Source of the DNA: Synergistaceae bacterium UBA6101 | GTDB lineage: Bacteria; Synergistota; Synergistia; Synergistales; Synergistaceae | Assembly (NCBI GenBank): GCA_002428495.1 | Contig: DIWR01000002.1 | Coordinates: 1-61,615, forward strand | DNA: 61,615 nt | Reading direction: 5' to 3' | Shown here: piece by piece, positions 33,809-43,282 of the stretch | Layout of the letters: each line of letters begins with the position of its first letter | How positions within the stretch are numbered: position 1 is the stretch's first letter | Made by a program: the position numbers and the translations under genes | The notes under the pieces: model-generated | The model's database searches: none | Seen by the model: the letters and a program-made list of their open reading frames with translations, nothing else | Told to the model about the DNA's origin: nothing

Positions 33809-36800
33809 TCAGGAGCAATATGCCCTGCCCTTTGATTGATCTATAATATCCGCACACAGTTTCTCGCTAAGGTCTACTTTGATCGACTTGAGCAAGGAGA
33901 CAACTGTCTGTTCAGAATTAACTAATTTAAGCAGTACGTCATACTTTCCCGGATGTTTTCGAAGCAGTTTGCAGAGCTCTCCATAAAAAGCCTCTCCCAA
34001 TCCATCCGCTTCAACAGTAATTGTAACATGTGGCGCAAGGAACAACTGAAAATCTTCTTCGGAGTATACCTCATCGGCAAGTATGGAAAGTCCCCTGTCC
34101 TGTCTCACCTGTCCCCTGATAAAGTAAAGGGATCCCGCCTTCAGAATTGGTTTGTATTTGCTCCACTGTTTCGGGAACATCACAGCTTCAATAGTTGCTT
34201 CAGAATCCTCAAAATCCAGGACTCCCATAGGGTCTCCTTTTTTTGTATAGCGCTCCTTATATGAAGTAAGCAGACCGGCTGTGACGACCTGCTGGTTAGC
34301 GGCCTGCCAGAGCAGCATATCTGAGAATGAGCAGTTGATATAGTTCTTGATAATGGGAAAATAGTTATCGTAAGGGTGCCCTGAAATATAAAGCCCCATG
34401 CTTTCTTTTTCAAAATCTAGCTTTTGCCTCACTGAAAAATCTTCGCATTCATCCATTACAGGATCGAGCACCGCGTCCTCAACATTGTCGAAAAGAGAGC
34501 ACTGGTTGGTATCAGTACACCTCTTTGACGCGTACTCCAAAAACGAAGGCAGCGCGTTTAGAAGTTTTGCCCTGTTCTTTTCAAGGCTGTCGAAGGCTCC
34601 GGATTTTATCAGGTTTTCTATTACGCCCCTGTTTACCACCCGCGTGTCTATCTTCAGGAAGAAATCCCAGAAGGACTGAAATGCACCCCCTTTATCACGC
34701 AATTCTATGATGTTTTTTACTGCGCTGTGTCCTACTTTTGCAACTGCAGACAGCCCAAGCCTTATTATCTCTCCCGATGCAGAGAAATCTTCTTTGGATT
34801 CATTAATATCAGGGGGCAATACAGAGTATCCAGCTTCTCTCACACTTCTTATATACTGCCCTAAAACGCTCATTTTCGATCCTACTATGCTTGAAAGATA
34901 CGCAGCGAGGAACTCCGGCCCGTAATTGGCTTTGAGCCAGGCGGTCCTGTAGCTTATAAGTGCGTATGCAGCGCTGTGGGACTTATTGAATCCATATCCC
35001 GCAAATTTTTCAATGATGTCATATATCTCTCCGGCTTTTCTTGGATCAACATTGTTTTTGACTGCGCCACCAATGAATTTCTCACGCTGCTCAGCCATTA
35101 CCTCAGCCTTTTTCTTTCCCATAGCTCTTCTGAGCAGGTCTGCTTCCCCAAGAGAGTAGCCTGCGAGAGCTGATGCGCTCTGCATGACCTGTTCCTGATA
35201 GAGAATGACTCCGTAAGTTTCCCTCATTGATTCCGCAAGCGCCGGATGCAGGAAATGGACCGGTTCTTCCTTGTGTTTGCACCTTACATACTGGTCAGCC
35301 ATTCCACTTTCCAGCGGTCCTGGTCTGTAAAGGGCGACAAGTGCTATCAGATCTTCAAAACAGTCAGGTTTCATCCTTACGACCAGTGCAGTCATACCGC
35401 TGGATTCAAGCTGGAATACCCCCAGAGTGTCGCCACGCTGGAGCATTTCGAATGTTTTTGGGTCATCCATTGGGATCTCTTCGAGGTCTATGATCCCCTT
35501 GCCGTTGGACTTGATATTTTCCAGCGCTCCCTCAATAACAGAAAGCGTCCTTAACCCCAGGAAATCCATTTTTACAAGCCCCAGCTTTTCGACAGGATCC
35601 ATTGAATACTGTGTCACTATCTGGTTTTCACCGAATTTTCTCACCGGGACCATCTCAATTATCGGCTTAGGAGTAATTACGATGCCCGCAGCATGCTGTG
35701 AACAATGCCTTGATATCCCCTCTATGTTCGCAGATATGTCGAGGAGTTTCCTAACCGCCGGCTCGGTATCGTATATGGCCTTGAGGTCAGGAACTCCAGC
35801 AAGCGCCTCGCCTATGTTGGTGATCCCTGATTTCAGTGAATCGGGTATCAGTTTAGTGACCCTGCGAACGTCAGGAACAGTCATTCCTAATGCCCTGCCA
35901 ACATCTGTGATCGCGCCCTTACTCTTCATACGGTCAAATGTAATTATCTGCGCTACCCTGTCGCTGCCGTACTTTTGCACTATATACTCTATCAGTTCGT
36001 CCCTTCTTTTATCGGAGACATCAGTATCGATATCAGGCATGCTTATGCGTTCCGGATTAAGGAAACGCTCAAAGAGCAGATTGTATTTGATAGGATCAAG
36101 GTCTGTTATGCCAAGAGACCAGGCTACCACGGAACCTGCCGCAGATCCTCTGCCGGGACCGATCGGTATGCCCCTGTCTTTTGCAGCGGAGATGATGTCC
36201 GCGACTATGCAGAAATAGCCGGGGAATCCCATTTGTTCAATTACGCCCAGTTCATAGTAAAGGCGGTCAATATAATTTTCCGGGGGATTATCGCTTTTGA
36301 GCCTTTTTTTGAGACCTGCCTCTGCTGTCCTTCTGAGATAAGACTCAAGGGTCTCGCCCTCAGGAAGCGGAAATTCAGGAAGGTAATAGTGTCCCATCTC
36401 CAGTTTCACGTCGCATCTGTCCGCTATTTTCTGCGTATTGAGAAGGCATTCAGGGATCTCTGTCCCGAACAGATCCCACATTTCCTGCGGCGATCTGTAG
36501 TAATAGTCATTTCCCCTGAACCTGTACCTGTTCGGATCATCTACATTGCTGTTTGTCTGGACGCAAAGAAGGACATCGTGCCACTCCGCGTCTGTTTTAC
36601 GCATGTAATGGACGTCGTTTGTTGCTATAAGCGGATAATTTTCTTTCTTTGCAATTTCTGTGAGCTTTTTATTGACGATGGCCTGTTCCGGAATGCTGTT
36701 GTGCTGGAGTTCCAGGAAGAAATTTCCTTCACCGAGTATGTCCCTGTAAAGAGCCGCCCTGGAGACCGCGCCCTCCATGTCACCCTTAAGAATAAGGCCC

Positions 36801-37228
36801 GGTATCTCGCCGCCAAGACAGGCAGAGGCACCAATTATCCCCTTACTGTATTTCGAGAGCAGTTCATGGTCGATCCTTGGTTTATAGTAGAATCCGTCGG
36901 TGTTGGCTACAGAGACTATCCTCATGAGGTTATGGTATCCCTCTTCGTTTTCGGCAAGCAGTATAAGGTGGTACTGGTTTTTGCCCTCTCTGCAGGTATA
37001 GCCGTTAGGATCGACGTAGACCTCGCATCCAAGGATCGGTTTTACACCCTGTGCCCTGCATTTGTTGTAAAACTCCACGCATCCGTACATCACTCCGTGA
37101 TCGGTGATCGCTATCGAGTCCATTCCCATTTCGACAGCAGCAGAGGCAAGGCTGTCACACTTATTTGCACCATCCAGCAAGCTGTACTCGCTGTGGACGT
37201 GCAAATGTACAAAAGGCCTCTCATTCAT
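33809..37228 (-). CDS. dnaE: DNA polymerase III alpha subunit
   Basis: Replicative polymerase. The N-terminal PHP domain starts FVHLHVHSEYSLLDG, with TDHGVMYG. The polymerase core has GPGRGSAAGSVVAWSLGITDLDP and PDIDTDVSD (two catalytic Asp). The fingers/tandem HhH region and a C-terminal OB fold (VVTAGLLTSYKERYTKKGDPMGVLDFED) follow. At 1139 aa it is a DnaE1-type enzyme with no DnaQ-like exonuclease insertion. Its ATG overlaps the dnaX stop by one base (TGATG), coupling polymerase and clamp loader. Confidence 0.97.
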   Translation of the reverse strand: MNERPFVHLHVHSEYSLLDGANKCDSLASAAVEMGMDSIAITDHGVMYGCVEFYNKCRAQGVKPILGCEVYVDPNGYTCREGKNQYHLILLAENEEGYHNLMRIVSVANTDGFYYKPRIDHELLSKYSKGIIGASACLGGEIPGLILKGDMEGAVSRAALYRDILGEGNFFLELQHNSIPEQAIVNKKLTEIAKKENYPLIATNDVHYMRKTDAEWHDVLLCVQTNSNVDDPNRYRFRGNDYYYRSPQEMWDLFGTEIPECLLNTQKIADRCDVKLEMGHYYLPEFPLPEGETLESYLRRTAEAGLKKRLKSDNPPENYIDRLYYELGVIEQMGFPGYFCIVADIISAAKDRGIPIGPGRGSAAGSVVAWSLGITDLDPIKYNLLFERFLNPERISMPDIDTDVSDKRRDELIEYIVQKYGSDRVAQIITFDRMKSKGAITDVGRALGMTVPDVRRVTKLIPDSLKSGITNIGEALAGVPDLKAIYDTEPAVRKLLDISANIEGISRHCSQHAAGIVITPKPIIEMVPVRKFGENQIVTQYSMDPVEKLGLVKMDFLGLRTLSVIEGALENIKSNGKGIIDLEEIPMDDPKTFEMLQRGDTLGVFQLESSGMTALVVRMKPDCFEDLIALVALYRPGPLESGMADQYVRCKHKEEPVHFLHPALAESMRETYGVILYQEQVMQSASALAGYSLGEADLLRRAMGKKKAEVMAEQREKFIGGAVKNNVDPRKAGEIYDIIEKFAGYGFNKSHSAAYALISYRTAWLKANYGPEFLAAYLSSIVGSKMSVLGQYIRSVREAGYSVLPPDINESKEDFSASGEIIRLGLSAVAKVGHSAVKNIIELRDKGGAFQSFWDFFLKIDTRVVNRGVIENLIKSGAFDSLEKNRAKLLNALPSFLEYASKRCTDTNQCSLFDNVEDAVLDPVMDECEDFSVRQKLDFEKESMGLYISGHPYDNYFPIIKNYINCSFSDMLLWQAANQQVVTAGLLTSYKERYTKKGDPMGVLDFEDSEATIEAVMFPKQWSKYKPILKAGSLYFIRGQVRQDRGLSILADEVYSEEDFQLFLAPHVTITVEADGLGEAFYGELCKLLRKHPGKYDVLLKLVNSEQTVVSLLKSIKVDLSEKLCADIIDQSKGRAYCS

Positions 37229-38940
37229 CAGTCGATGCTCCCAAAATCATCCGTCTCGTTATCTCCGTTCGCATCCTTGACATAAAGAACTTCAGCCCCA
37301 AGCAATTTAATTATCCTGTCGGTGTCAGAAATGAGTGATCCCTTTTGAGCTTTTTCGCGGATATTTGAACTATCCTCTCCGACTCTGTTTTCAACAGGGA
37401 GGTTCTCGGGCATCGCCGCAGCATTTTCCTTTACGGCCGGGTCTACTGTCCCCCAAAGTTCTTCCAGTGCCTTCGATAGGAGCTTGCGGTTCTGGGGAAC
37501 CATAAGATATGTAAGCGACGGAGAGTGAACGTCCGTATCAAGTTTCCATTCTGAATCTTCTATTTGGATCCCGCAATTCAGCAGTGCCGCCCCAATTGCG
37601 ATACCCCTGTTGCCAAGCTTTGAAAGAAGTTTTGCATAGTTGCCGTCGGGCAGTTCTTCAAAAGATGCCGCTTCTGTGGTTTGAACAGGGGGAATATACG
37701 CAGCTCTTGCAGAAACCGGCTTATGATCATTAGCTGCCGGCTCCGTCTGCCGGACCAAGCGGTCAGGTCTTGGCTGCACTGTCTCTGATGAGAGTATTCT
37801 CTCCTGAGGTTTGTTGACTTCCGGAACCGAAGACAAGGCATCATTTTCCCCCTTGATGATGTTGAGCAGCTCTAACATGATCAGTCCGGAAAAAACCTCC
37901 ATGCGCATGCCATATCTTGCCCTTGGCAATAGGCTGTTGCAGAAAAGGCAGGCGGACCTGAGCTTTTCTGAATTCCAATGCGGAGTTTCTTCCCTGAGGA
38001 ACTTGCCCTCCTCTTCAGATATCTCAAGGGCTTCCATTCCCTTTTCTCCCCAAAGAGAGAATACCCACAAGTCCCTGAATACTGCAAAAAGAGATTCCGT
38101 AAGCCTCTCCACTGAAATTCCCCTGCCAAGCATTGCATGGAGTGCTGAGTTTGATTCATTGGGATCAAGGCGGAGGTTTATTACCCATTTTTCCAGTTCT
38201 GTCCTGTTGCTTCCCCCCGTCAGGGCCTTTACGCTCTCAAGGGTAAGATTTCCCTTTCCAAGAGAAACAGCCTGTTCTGTAAGGGAGAGCGCATCCCTAA
38301 GTGCACCGTCTGCCTGCCTTGAAATTTCCCATACCGCTTCCATGTCAGCCTGGATATTTTCGGTGGCGCAGACATACGCTACTCTGTTGACCATATCTGC
38401 CATGGATATCCTGTGAAAGGGAATATGCTGACATCTTGACCTGATCGTGACCGGCACCTTATGGGGTTCAGTCGTTGCAAGAAGAAAGACCACGTTCGCG
38501 GGCGGCTCTTCCAGAGTCTTCAGAAGTGCGTTGAAAGCTGCTTCGGTAAGCATATGGACTTCGTCGATTATATACACTTTATAAGGGGCGATCAAAGGCT
38601 TGAGGTTAACATGGCTCTTAAGATCACGGATCTCATTTATGCCCCTGTTTGATGCGCCGTCTATCTCTATAACATCAAGATGCTCACCCTGGGCGATCGC
38701 GTTGCAGGCTTCGCATTCTCCGCAAGGCTCACCGTCAGATCCAAGATTTTGACAGTTGAGTCCTTTTGCGACAAGACGGGCGGCAGACGTTTTACCGCAG
38801 CCGCGCGGACCTGAGAAGAGATATGCATGGCCAAGGTGACCTTCTTTTAAAGCTTCGCGGAGGACGCTTACAGCTGCACTCTGTCCTACCATTTCAGAAA
38901 ATTTCTGGGGTCTGTATCTTCTATAAAGTGAAATGTACAT
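37228..38940 (-). CDS. dnaX: DNA polymerase III subunit gamma/tau
   Basis: Clamp-loader ATPase that organises the replisome. Walker A GPRGCGKTSAAR, a four-Cys zinc module (CQNLGSDGEPCGECEAC), Walker B IIDEVHMLTEAAFNALLKTLEEPP and sensor TTEPHKVPVTIRSRCQ are all present. At 570 aa it has a long tau-like tail. I saw no convincing slippery heptamer for a programmed frameshift. An AGGAGGGG site precedes ATG 38940. It is coupled to dnaE. Confidence 0.95.
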   Translation of the reverse strand: MYISLYRRYRPQKFSEMVGQSAAVSVLREALKEGHLGHAYLFSGPRGCGKTSAARLVAKGLNCQNLGSDGEPCGECEACNAIAQGEHLDVIEIDGASNRGINEIRDLKSHVNLKPLIAPYKVYIIDEVHMLTEAAFNALLKTLEEPPANVVFLLATTEPHKVPVTIRSRCQHIPFHRISMADMVNRVAYVCATENIQADMEAVWEISRQADGALRDALSLTEQAVSLGKGNLTLESVKALTGGSNRTELEKWVINLRLDPNESNSALHAMLGRGISVERLTESLFAVFRDLWVFSLWGEKGMEALEISEEEGKFLREETPHWNSEKLRSACLFCNSLLPRARYGMRMEVFSGLIMLELLNIIKGENDALSSVPEVNKPQERILSSETVQPRPDRLVRQTEPAANDHKPVSARAAYIPPVQTTEAASFEELPDGNYAKLLSKLGNRGIAIGAALLNCGIQIEDSEWKLDTDVHSPSLTYLMVPQNRKLLSKALEELWGTVDPAVKENAAAMPENLPVENRVGEDSSNIREKAQKGSLISDTDRIIKLLGAEVLYVKDANGDNETDDFGSID

Positions 38941-39038
38941 TCTACCCCTCCTATTCAGCTCTATCTATTTTACAGGAAGAACAAGAAATATTGACCTCTG
39001 TTTGTGTGAGTAAATATAAAGATCCTATGATCATCAGG

Positions 39039-40148
39039 CTACTCGTAGTAATCTGCCAACGGGTTATCCCTTCTTGCATCAGCAAGCATCGTGATCACTC
39101 TATCTCTTATTTTTGGAATTGATGGCATTTCTTCAGGCATTTCATTTTCACTCAATATGACCTTGCCCTTGATGATAAGAGTCTGATCTCCCGGGTCACC
39201 ATGAACTGTCACATCATATGGAGCAAGTTCCAGCGCAAGGTTATCGTCCAGACGTCCTTTGAGCTCGTTTAGAAATTTAATTGATCCATCACCTTCAGGC
39301 AAGTCGACAAATGTTTTACCATCAATGATCAGAACCGCCCGGCCTTCCTTAACTGAGACCTCGGTCTTAAGCCTCTGGACAACATCCTTTCTGTCGACCT
39401 CTATTCCATTGTCTTTCATATACTTGAGGGCAGCTTTTACCCTCTCCTCGACATCAGGATGGGTCTGGAATATTCCCGGATCCACATAAGCCCTTTTCAT
39501 ACGTTCGACCTGTAGACGTTCCATCGTTGTAAGCATTGCTGCCGGGTTATAGCCGGCTTTGTACATAATGTCTATTCCTCTTGCATCGGCCTCTTTTTCA
39601 AGCTCTATACTGTATGCTCCCATTATCGCAGTCTGGATAGCGCTTGACAGCATTGCGGCAGCCATTCCTCCGCCCTGGGTCGCGGCTATCATCCCTGCCA
39701 GTGTCAGCAGACTTAGCCTGTTGTTCCGCGCAGCCTGAATTATGCCGTGAGCTCTGTCGGCATGAACGAACTCATGAGCCAGTATCGCTGCTATCTCATC
39801 ATCGCTCTTAAGGAAATCAAGCATTCCGGTAGTAATGTAGGTAAACCCTCCCGGAAGTGAGAAAGCGTTTGGATCTTTCATCTCCAGGATCTTGACGTAG
39901 TACTGAAGATCACGCTGAAGATAAGGCGTCAGCTTGTTTGTGATCATCGCAAGTTTTGCCTCCCGCGATGGGTCATGCACCCGGGGGATCTCTTTCTCCA
40001 CCTGTTCAGAAGTCTTCTTGCCGATCTTTATCTCTCTCGGGATGGTCTTATCAGTAGGCTCGGGTGCAGCGGCTGCCCATGAGTGAGCGGCACAAAAAAG
40101 GAGCAGCAATAATACTGCCGGGATGAAGATGAAAAGTTTTCTCACCAT
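39039..40148 (-). CDS. M48-family zinc metallopeptidase, exported
   Basis: A BepA/YfgC-like periplasmic Zn peptidase. A clear signal peptide (LFIFIPAVLLLLLFCAAHSWAAA) starts the protein if ATG 40148 is used, and AGGTGG lies just upstream. The longer reading to 40202 would add 18 residues encoded by repeat-like DNA and is rejected. The active site is HEFVH (HExxH), with the third ligand Glu in LEKEADARG. The C-terminal third (about 130 residues) is unfamiliar beta/alpha sequence shared with the next gene. It is a tandem paralogue of that gene and probably acts in outer-membrane protein quality control (inference). Confidence 0.9.
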   Translation of the reverse strand: MVRKLFIFIPAVLLLLLFCAAHSWAAAAPEPTDKTIPREIKIGKKTSEQVEKEIPRVHDPSREAKLAMITNKLTPYLQRDLQYYVKILEMKDPNAFSLPGGFTYITTGMLDFLKSDDEIAAILAHEFVHADRAHGIIQAARNNRLSLLTLAGMIAATQGGGMAAAMLSSAIQTAIMGAYSIELEKEADARGIDIMYKAGYNPAAMLTTMERLQVERMKRAYVDPGIFQTHPDVEERVKAALKYMKDNGIEVDRKDVVQRLKTEVSVKEGRAVLIIDGKTFVDLPEGDGSIKFLNELKGRLDDNLALELAPYDVTVHGDPGDQTLIIKGKVILSENEMPEEMPSIPKIRDRVITMLADARRDNPLADYYE

Positions 40149-40162
40149 GTTGTACCACCTAC

Positions 40163-40208
40163 CTTTAACGATGGTGAAAGCTGCTTCACGCGGCACTTTC
40201 ATGCCGCC
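40163..40208. repeat. Short fragment of the intergenic repeat family
   Basis: Two adjacent small hairpins, GTGAAAGCTGCTTCAC and GCGGC...GCCGC, of the same type as the units in elements E1 and E5, sit between the two M48 paralogues and over the 5' leader of the downstream one. Confidence 0.5.
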
Positions 40209-40211
40209 GCA

Positions 40212-41426
40212 TCACTCGTAATAATCCGTCAGAAAATTTTCCCTTCTTGCTTCTGTAAGGGCTTTAATTAAATGGGCCCTGATACTTGAAAGGTCCTGCA
40301 CCACATCGGTCAGGTCTTTCTCGTAAAGGACAGGCCTGCCTGCTATCAAAAGGGCTTTGGATCCAAGGACATTTTGTACCTGTATGTCATACGGAGCCGT
40401 TTCAAGCTGAAGATCCCTGTCCAGTCTCGCTTTAAAAACTTCTAACATGCTCTCCGTCCTGTCGTTCTTCTTAGCTATCAGCACTTCTGTTTTGTCAACG
40501 TTCATGCTGATCCTGCCCGAATGGTCATTCTTGGTGACCCGAAGTACGTTCACTGCATTCTTTCTACTTATATCTATGTTGTTGTCTTTAAAGTACTGTA
40601 ATAATAACTCAACTCTTTCTTCCATGTCTGTATTGGCCTGGATCATATCTGTCTGGACAGGGTCCGTCAGTCTTTTCTCGTCATTTCTCTTCAGGAAATT
40701 CATCGTTTCCATAATTGTCTCCAATGGTTTGAATCCGCTCTTGTACTTAATGTCTATGCCTCTTACATAAATCTGTTTAAGTCTTTCCATCCTCATCCGC
40801 TCCAGAAAGGTCAGCAGGGCTACCTTGTTGTAACCGGCCCTTTCCATGACATCAAGGGCTTTGAAGTCTGTCTCTTTTTCCAGGTCTATGTCATAAAAAT
40901 TTATGACAGCCCTGTTGAGATATGATCTGACCATATTTCCTGCGACCTTGCCGCTTTGAGTCGCCGCAGCAACTTCTGTCATAGTATGAAAATCTATCTT
41001 CTCATTCCGTGATGACTGGACAAGCCAGTGAGAAAGATCAGAGTGGGTAAATTCACGCGCAAGGACTGCGGCTATCTCATCTTCGCTCTTAAGAAACTGA
41101 AGCATTCCTGTCGTTATGTATGTCAGTCCTCCGGGCAGGGAAAAGGCATGAGGGTCATTTCTTTTTATTATGCGGACTTCGTAATTAAGATCCCTTCCCA
41201 TATGCGGTGAGATCCTTGCGGTGAGATCTGAAAGTTTCTTCTCAAGTTCAGGGTCCCTGACCCGTGGGATCTGCTTCTCTACCTGTTCTGATATGTTTTT
41301 TGTGATCCTTTGTTCCTTTTCTCGGATATCATCAGAGGTCAGGCCTTTATCAGAGGCTGAGCTCTGAGAAATAAAGACGGCAGATATCATTAGGACAGTG
41401 AAGATCAGCATCAGGAACTTCTTCAT
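40212..41426 (-). CDS. M48-like protein with degenerate active site, exported
   Basis: Paralogue of the neighbouring peptidase along its whole length: both share SEQVEKQIPRVRDPE, DPHAFSLPGG(L/F)TYITTGML and a C-terminal LTEARR(E/D)N...DYYE. The zinc motif is damaged. HEFVH in the neighbour is REFTH here, so the first His ligand is Arg, and the third-ligand region reads LEKETDFKA. It is therefore probably catalytically dead and may act as a partner or chaperone. A signal peptide (LMLIFTVLMISAVFISQSSA) follows ATG 41426, which has GGGGG upstream; the longer TTG reading to 41489 is less likely. About 404 aa. Confidence 0.85.
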   Translation of the reverse strand: MKKFLMLIFTVLMISAVFISQSSASDKGLTSDDIREKEQRITKNISEQVEKQIPRVRDPELEKKLSDLTARISPHMGRDLNYEVRIIKRNDPHAFSLPGGLTYITTGMLQFLKSEDEIAAVLAREFTHSDLSHWLVQSSRNEKIDFHTMTEVAAATQSGKVAGNMVRSYLNRAVINFYDIDLEKETDFKALDVMERAGYNKVALLTFLERMRMERLKQIYVRGIDIKYKSGFKPLETIMETMNFLKRNDEKRLTDPVQTDMIQANTDMEERVELLLQYFKDNNIDISRKNAVNVLRVTKNDHSGRISMNVDKTEVLIAKKNDRTESMLEVFKARLDRDLQLETAPYDIQVQNVLGSKALLIAGRPVLYEKDLTDVVQDLSSIRAHLIKALTEARRENFLTDYYE

Positions 41427-41509
41427 TAATTTTCCCCCAGAGTTGTTATGACATTTGTTTATTCTAGCTGTTCGTTTCCAATGAAACAATTGGGGGAATT
41501 ACTGCAATA

Positions 41510-42010
41510 TCTTGATGTAGGGAATTGCGGCTGTCAAGCCGCGGAGAATTTGTCGCGTGTACGCGACGGAGAATTTGCATCGCTTCGCATCGCGGTGAAT
41601 CGGACCCAACACATCGCGCTGAGCAGTGGCTAAGCAGTCGCGGTCGCTGAGCGGTCGTAGGGGCGGATAAACGATAGCGTCAGTGCTCGAACCATTTCGA
41701 AAGCATTCCAGGGTCAGTGTCTCATCCTCGTCGTCCCCGAGTGCCTGTATCGGGGATCCAGCGTCTCCGGATCCATACTGTTGCTGAGTTTTAGAATTTA
41801 AACCAAAGCCGCTCCCGTTAAACTGCCTCCGGGAGAGACAGTTATTTAAATTCTTTTTTATAGAAATTAGGGCCAATTCACCGCGGCATGAACATTGCCG
41901 CAAATTCACCGGCGGATGGTCCCTCAGTCCGCCCCTATGATCGTTTGACAGTATTTTTAACAACTGCTAAGCAATTGCTCAGCGACAGCTCAGCCATCGC
42001 TTAGCAATAT
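41510..42010. repeat. Pseudo-palindromic intergenic element E5
   Basis: The left part (41521-41610) has three units of GAATTTG-type linker plus a G/C-rich stem (CGGCT/AGCCG; GTCGCGT/ACGCGAC; a CATCGC repeat). CTGAGC/CTAAGC words and TAGGGGCGGA follow. The core CGTCGTCCCCGAG...CGGGGATCCAG is at 41729-41761. The right part has a stem-loop (CTGCCTCCGGGAGAGACAG), a CACCGCGGC...GCCGC unit, the complement of the GGGGCGGA block, and GCTCAG/GCTTAG words (41950-42005). It fills the gap between the M48 pair and trxB. Confidence 0.72.
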
Positions 42011-42022
42011 TTTTATCCGCTC

Positions 42023-43219
42023 TTACTTAAGGAACTCTTTGACCGCTTCAATATCGTCAGGCTTGGCAGAACGAACTATCTCACCCTTCCTAAGTTCAAG
42101 AAGCGCCGGAAGTTCTTTGATGCCCAGCTTTTCGACCATCCTTGCGTTCCTGTATCCATCAATAAGCGCGATCTTGACGCCGCTTTCCTTGGCAAATTTC
42201 TCCGCTTCGACCTGAAGGTCGATCTGATCCTGGTCGATGCTTGATGTCAGAAGGGCAAACACATGCCCGGGGTCGATCAGAACGGAACGGAGGTGGAGCT
42301 GTTCCGTAATGTAAGAATATGCAGCCATAGATGCAACAGCGCCGTCCCCGGCAGCAGTAACGACCTGGCGCAGGTACTTTTCGCGGATGTCACCGGCAGC
42401 AAATATTCCCTCGACCGATGTCTCCATTTTGTCATTAGTATCTATCCAGCCGCCTCTGGTCTGTTTTACTACAGACCCAGGCTCGCCAAGATAGGATACG
42501 TTAGGCTCAGTTCCGACAAAAATAAATACTCCCGCAACCGGAAGATCAGAGACCTCTCCTGTTTTTACGTTCTTCAGCACCAGTTTCTCAACAATCCCCT
42601 CACCCTCGATGGATTCAACAACGGAGTTCAAGATCGGTTCGATCTTGGGGTTTGAGAGAGCCTGCTCTATCGCGAGCCTGTCCGCACGGAATTCATCGCG
42701 TCTGTGGATTATATATACCTTTGATGCAAAGCGGGTAAGGTAACCGGCCTCCTCTACCGCGACATTTCCTCCGCCTATTACCGCAATCGTTTCGTCTTCA
42801 AAAAATGCAGCATCGCAGACAGCACAGTAGCTGACTCCGCCGCCTGTAAACTCGGCTTCGCCTTTGCAGCCGAGCTTGCGGAAGCTTGCTCCTGTAGCGA
42901 GGATTATCGCTTCAGCTTCAACTTCGCCTTTATCCGTCAAAATGATCTTGCTTCCGTTCCGGATCTCGATCCCTGAAACTGTACAGTCCCTGAATTCTGT
43001 TTTAAAATGTTCGGCATGCTTCCTGAAGGAAACACCAAGATCTGAACCTGATGAATGTATAACACCGGGCCAGTTTTCTATCTCGTCAGTGATGTTGATC
43101 TGGCCTCCCGGGATACCTTTCTCGAGAAGCAGCACATCAAGGCCGGCGCGGCGTCCGTAGATCGCTGAGGTGAGACCAGCGGGTCCCGCTCCAATTATGA
43201 CTAGTTCCCTTTTTTCCAT
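42023..43219 (-). CDS. trxB: Thioredoxin reductase with C-terminal thioredoxin-like domain
   Basis: FAD/NADPH flavoenzyme. The N-terminal FAD motif is VIIGAGPAGLTSAIYGRRAG, the redox centre is YCAVCDAAFF (CxxC), the NADPH motif is VIGGGNVAVEEA, and the C-terminal FAD motif is GIFAAGDIREKYLRQVVTAAGDGA (end near residue 300). About 90 more residues follow and look like a thioredoxin fold (EKFAKESGVKIALIDGYRNARMVEKLGIKELPALLELRKGEIV). The WCxxC site is replaced by LLTSSIDQDQ, so this domain has no redox disulfide. AAGGAGCG precedes ATG 43219. Free-standing reductases are about 310 aa. Confidence 0.93.
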   Translation of the reverse strand: MEKRELVIIGAGPAGLTSAIYGRRAGLDVLLLEKGIPGGQINITDEIENWPGVIHSSGSDLGVSFRKHAEHFKTEFRDCTVSGIEIRNGSKIILTDKGEVEAEAIILATGASFRKLGCKGEAEFTGGGVSYCAVCDAAFFEDETIAVIGGGNVAVEEAGYLTRFASKVYIIHRRDEFRADRLAIEQALSNPKIEPILNSVVESIEGEGIVEKLVLKNVKTGEVSDLPVAGVFIFVGTEPNVSYLGEPGSVVKQTRGGWIDTNDKMETSVEGIFAAGDIREKYLRQVVTAAGDGAVASMAAYSYITEQLHLRSVLIDPGHVFALLTSSIDQDQIDLQVEAEKFAKESGVKIALIDGYRNARMVEKLGIKELPALLELRKGEIVRSAKPDDIEAVKEFLK

Positions 43220-43282
43220 AAAAAACGCTCCTTCACGATATTATTGTTTAGCTGATTTAACTTTCCGAATTCTATACTATTT

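Noticed and set aside
35975..37285. 436-codon open frame on the plus strand
   Set aside because: Lies wholly antisense to dnaE and the end of dnaX, whose motifs are clear. It is a low-stop shadow with no recognisable domains.
37228..38940. Programmed frameshift in dnaX giving gamma
   Set aside because: No A6G-type slippery heptamer with a downstream hairpin was seen in the middle of the gene.
38941..38975. Cluster of (G/T)AG triplets before dnaX as a TRAP binding site
   Set aside because: Only about five triplets with irregular spacing (0 to 7 nt); TRAP sites need about nine to eleven with 2-3 nt spacers.
40149..40202. N-terminal extension of the first M48 peptidase
   Set aside because: It would be encoded by repeat-like hairpins and push the signal peptide inward; ATG 40148 has AGGTGG at the right distance.
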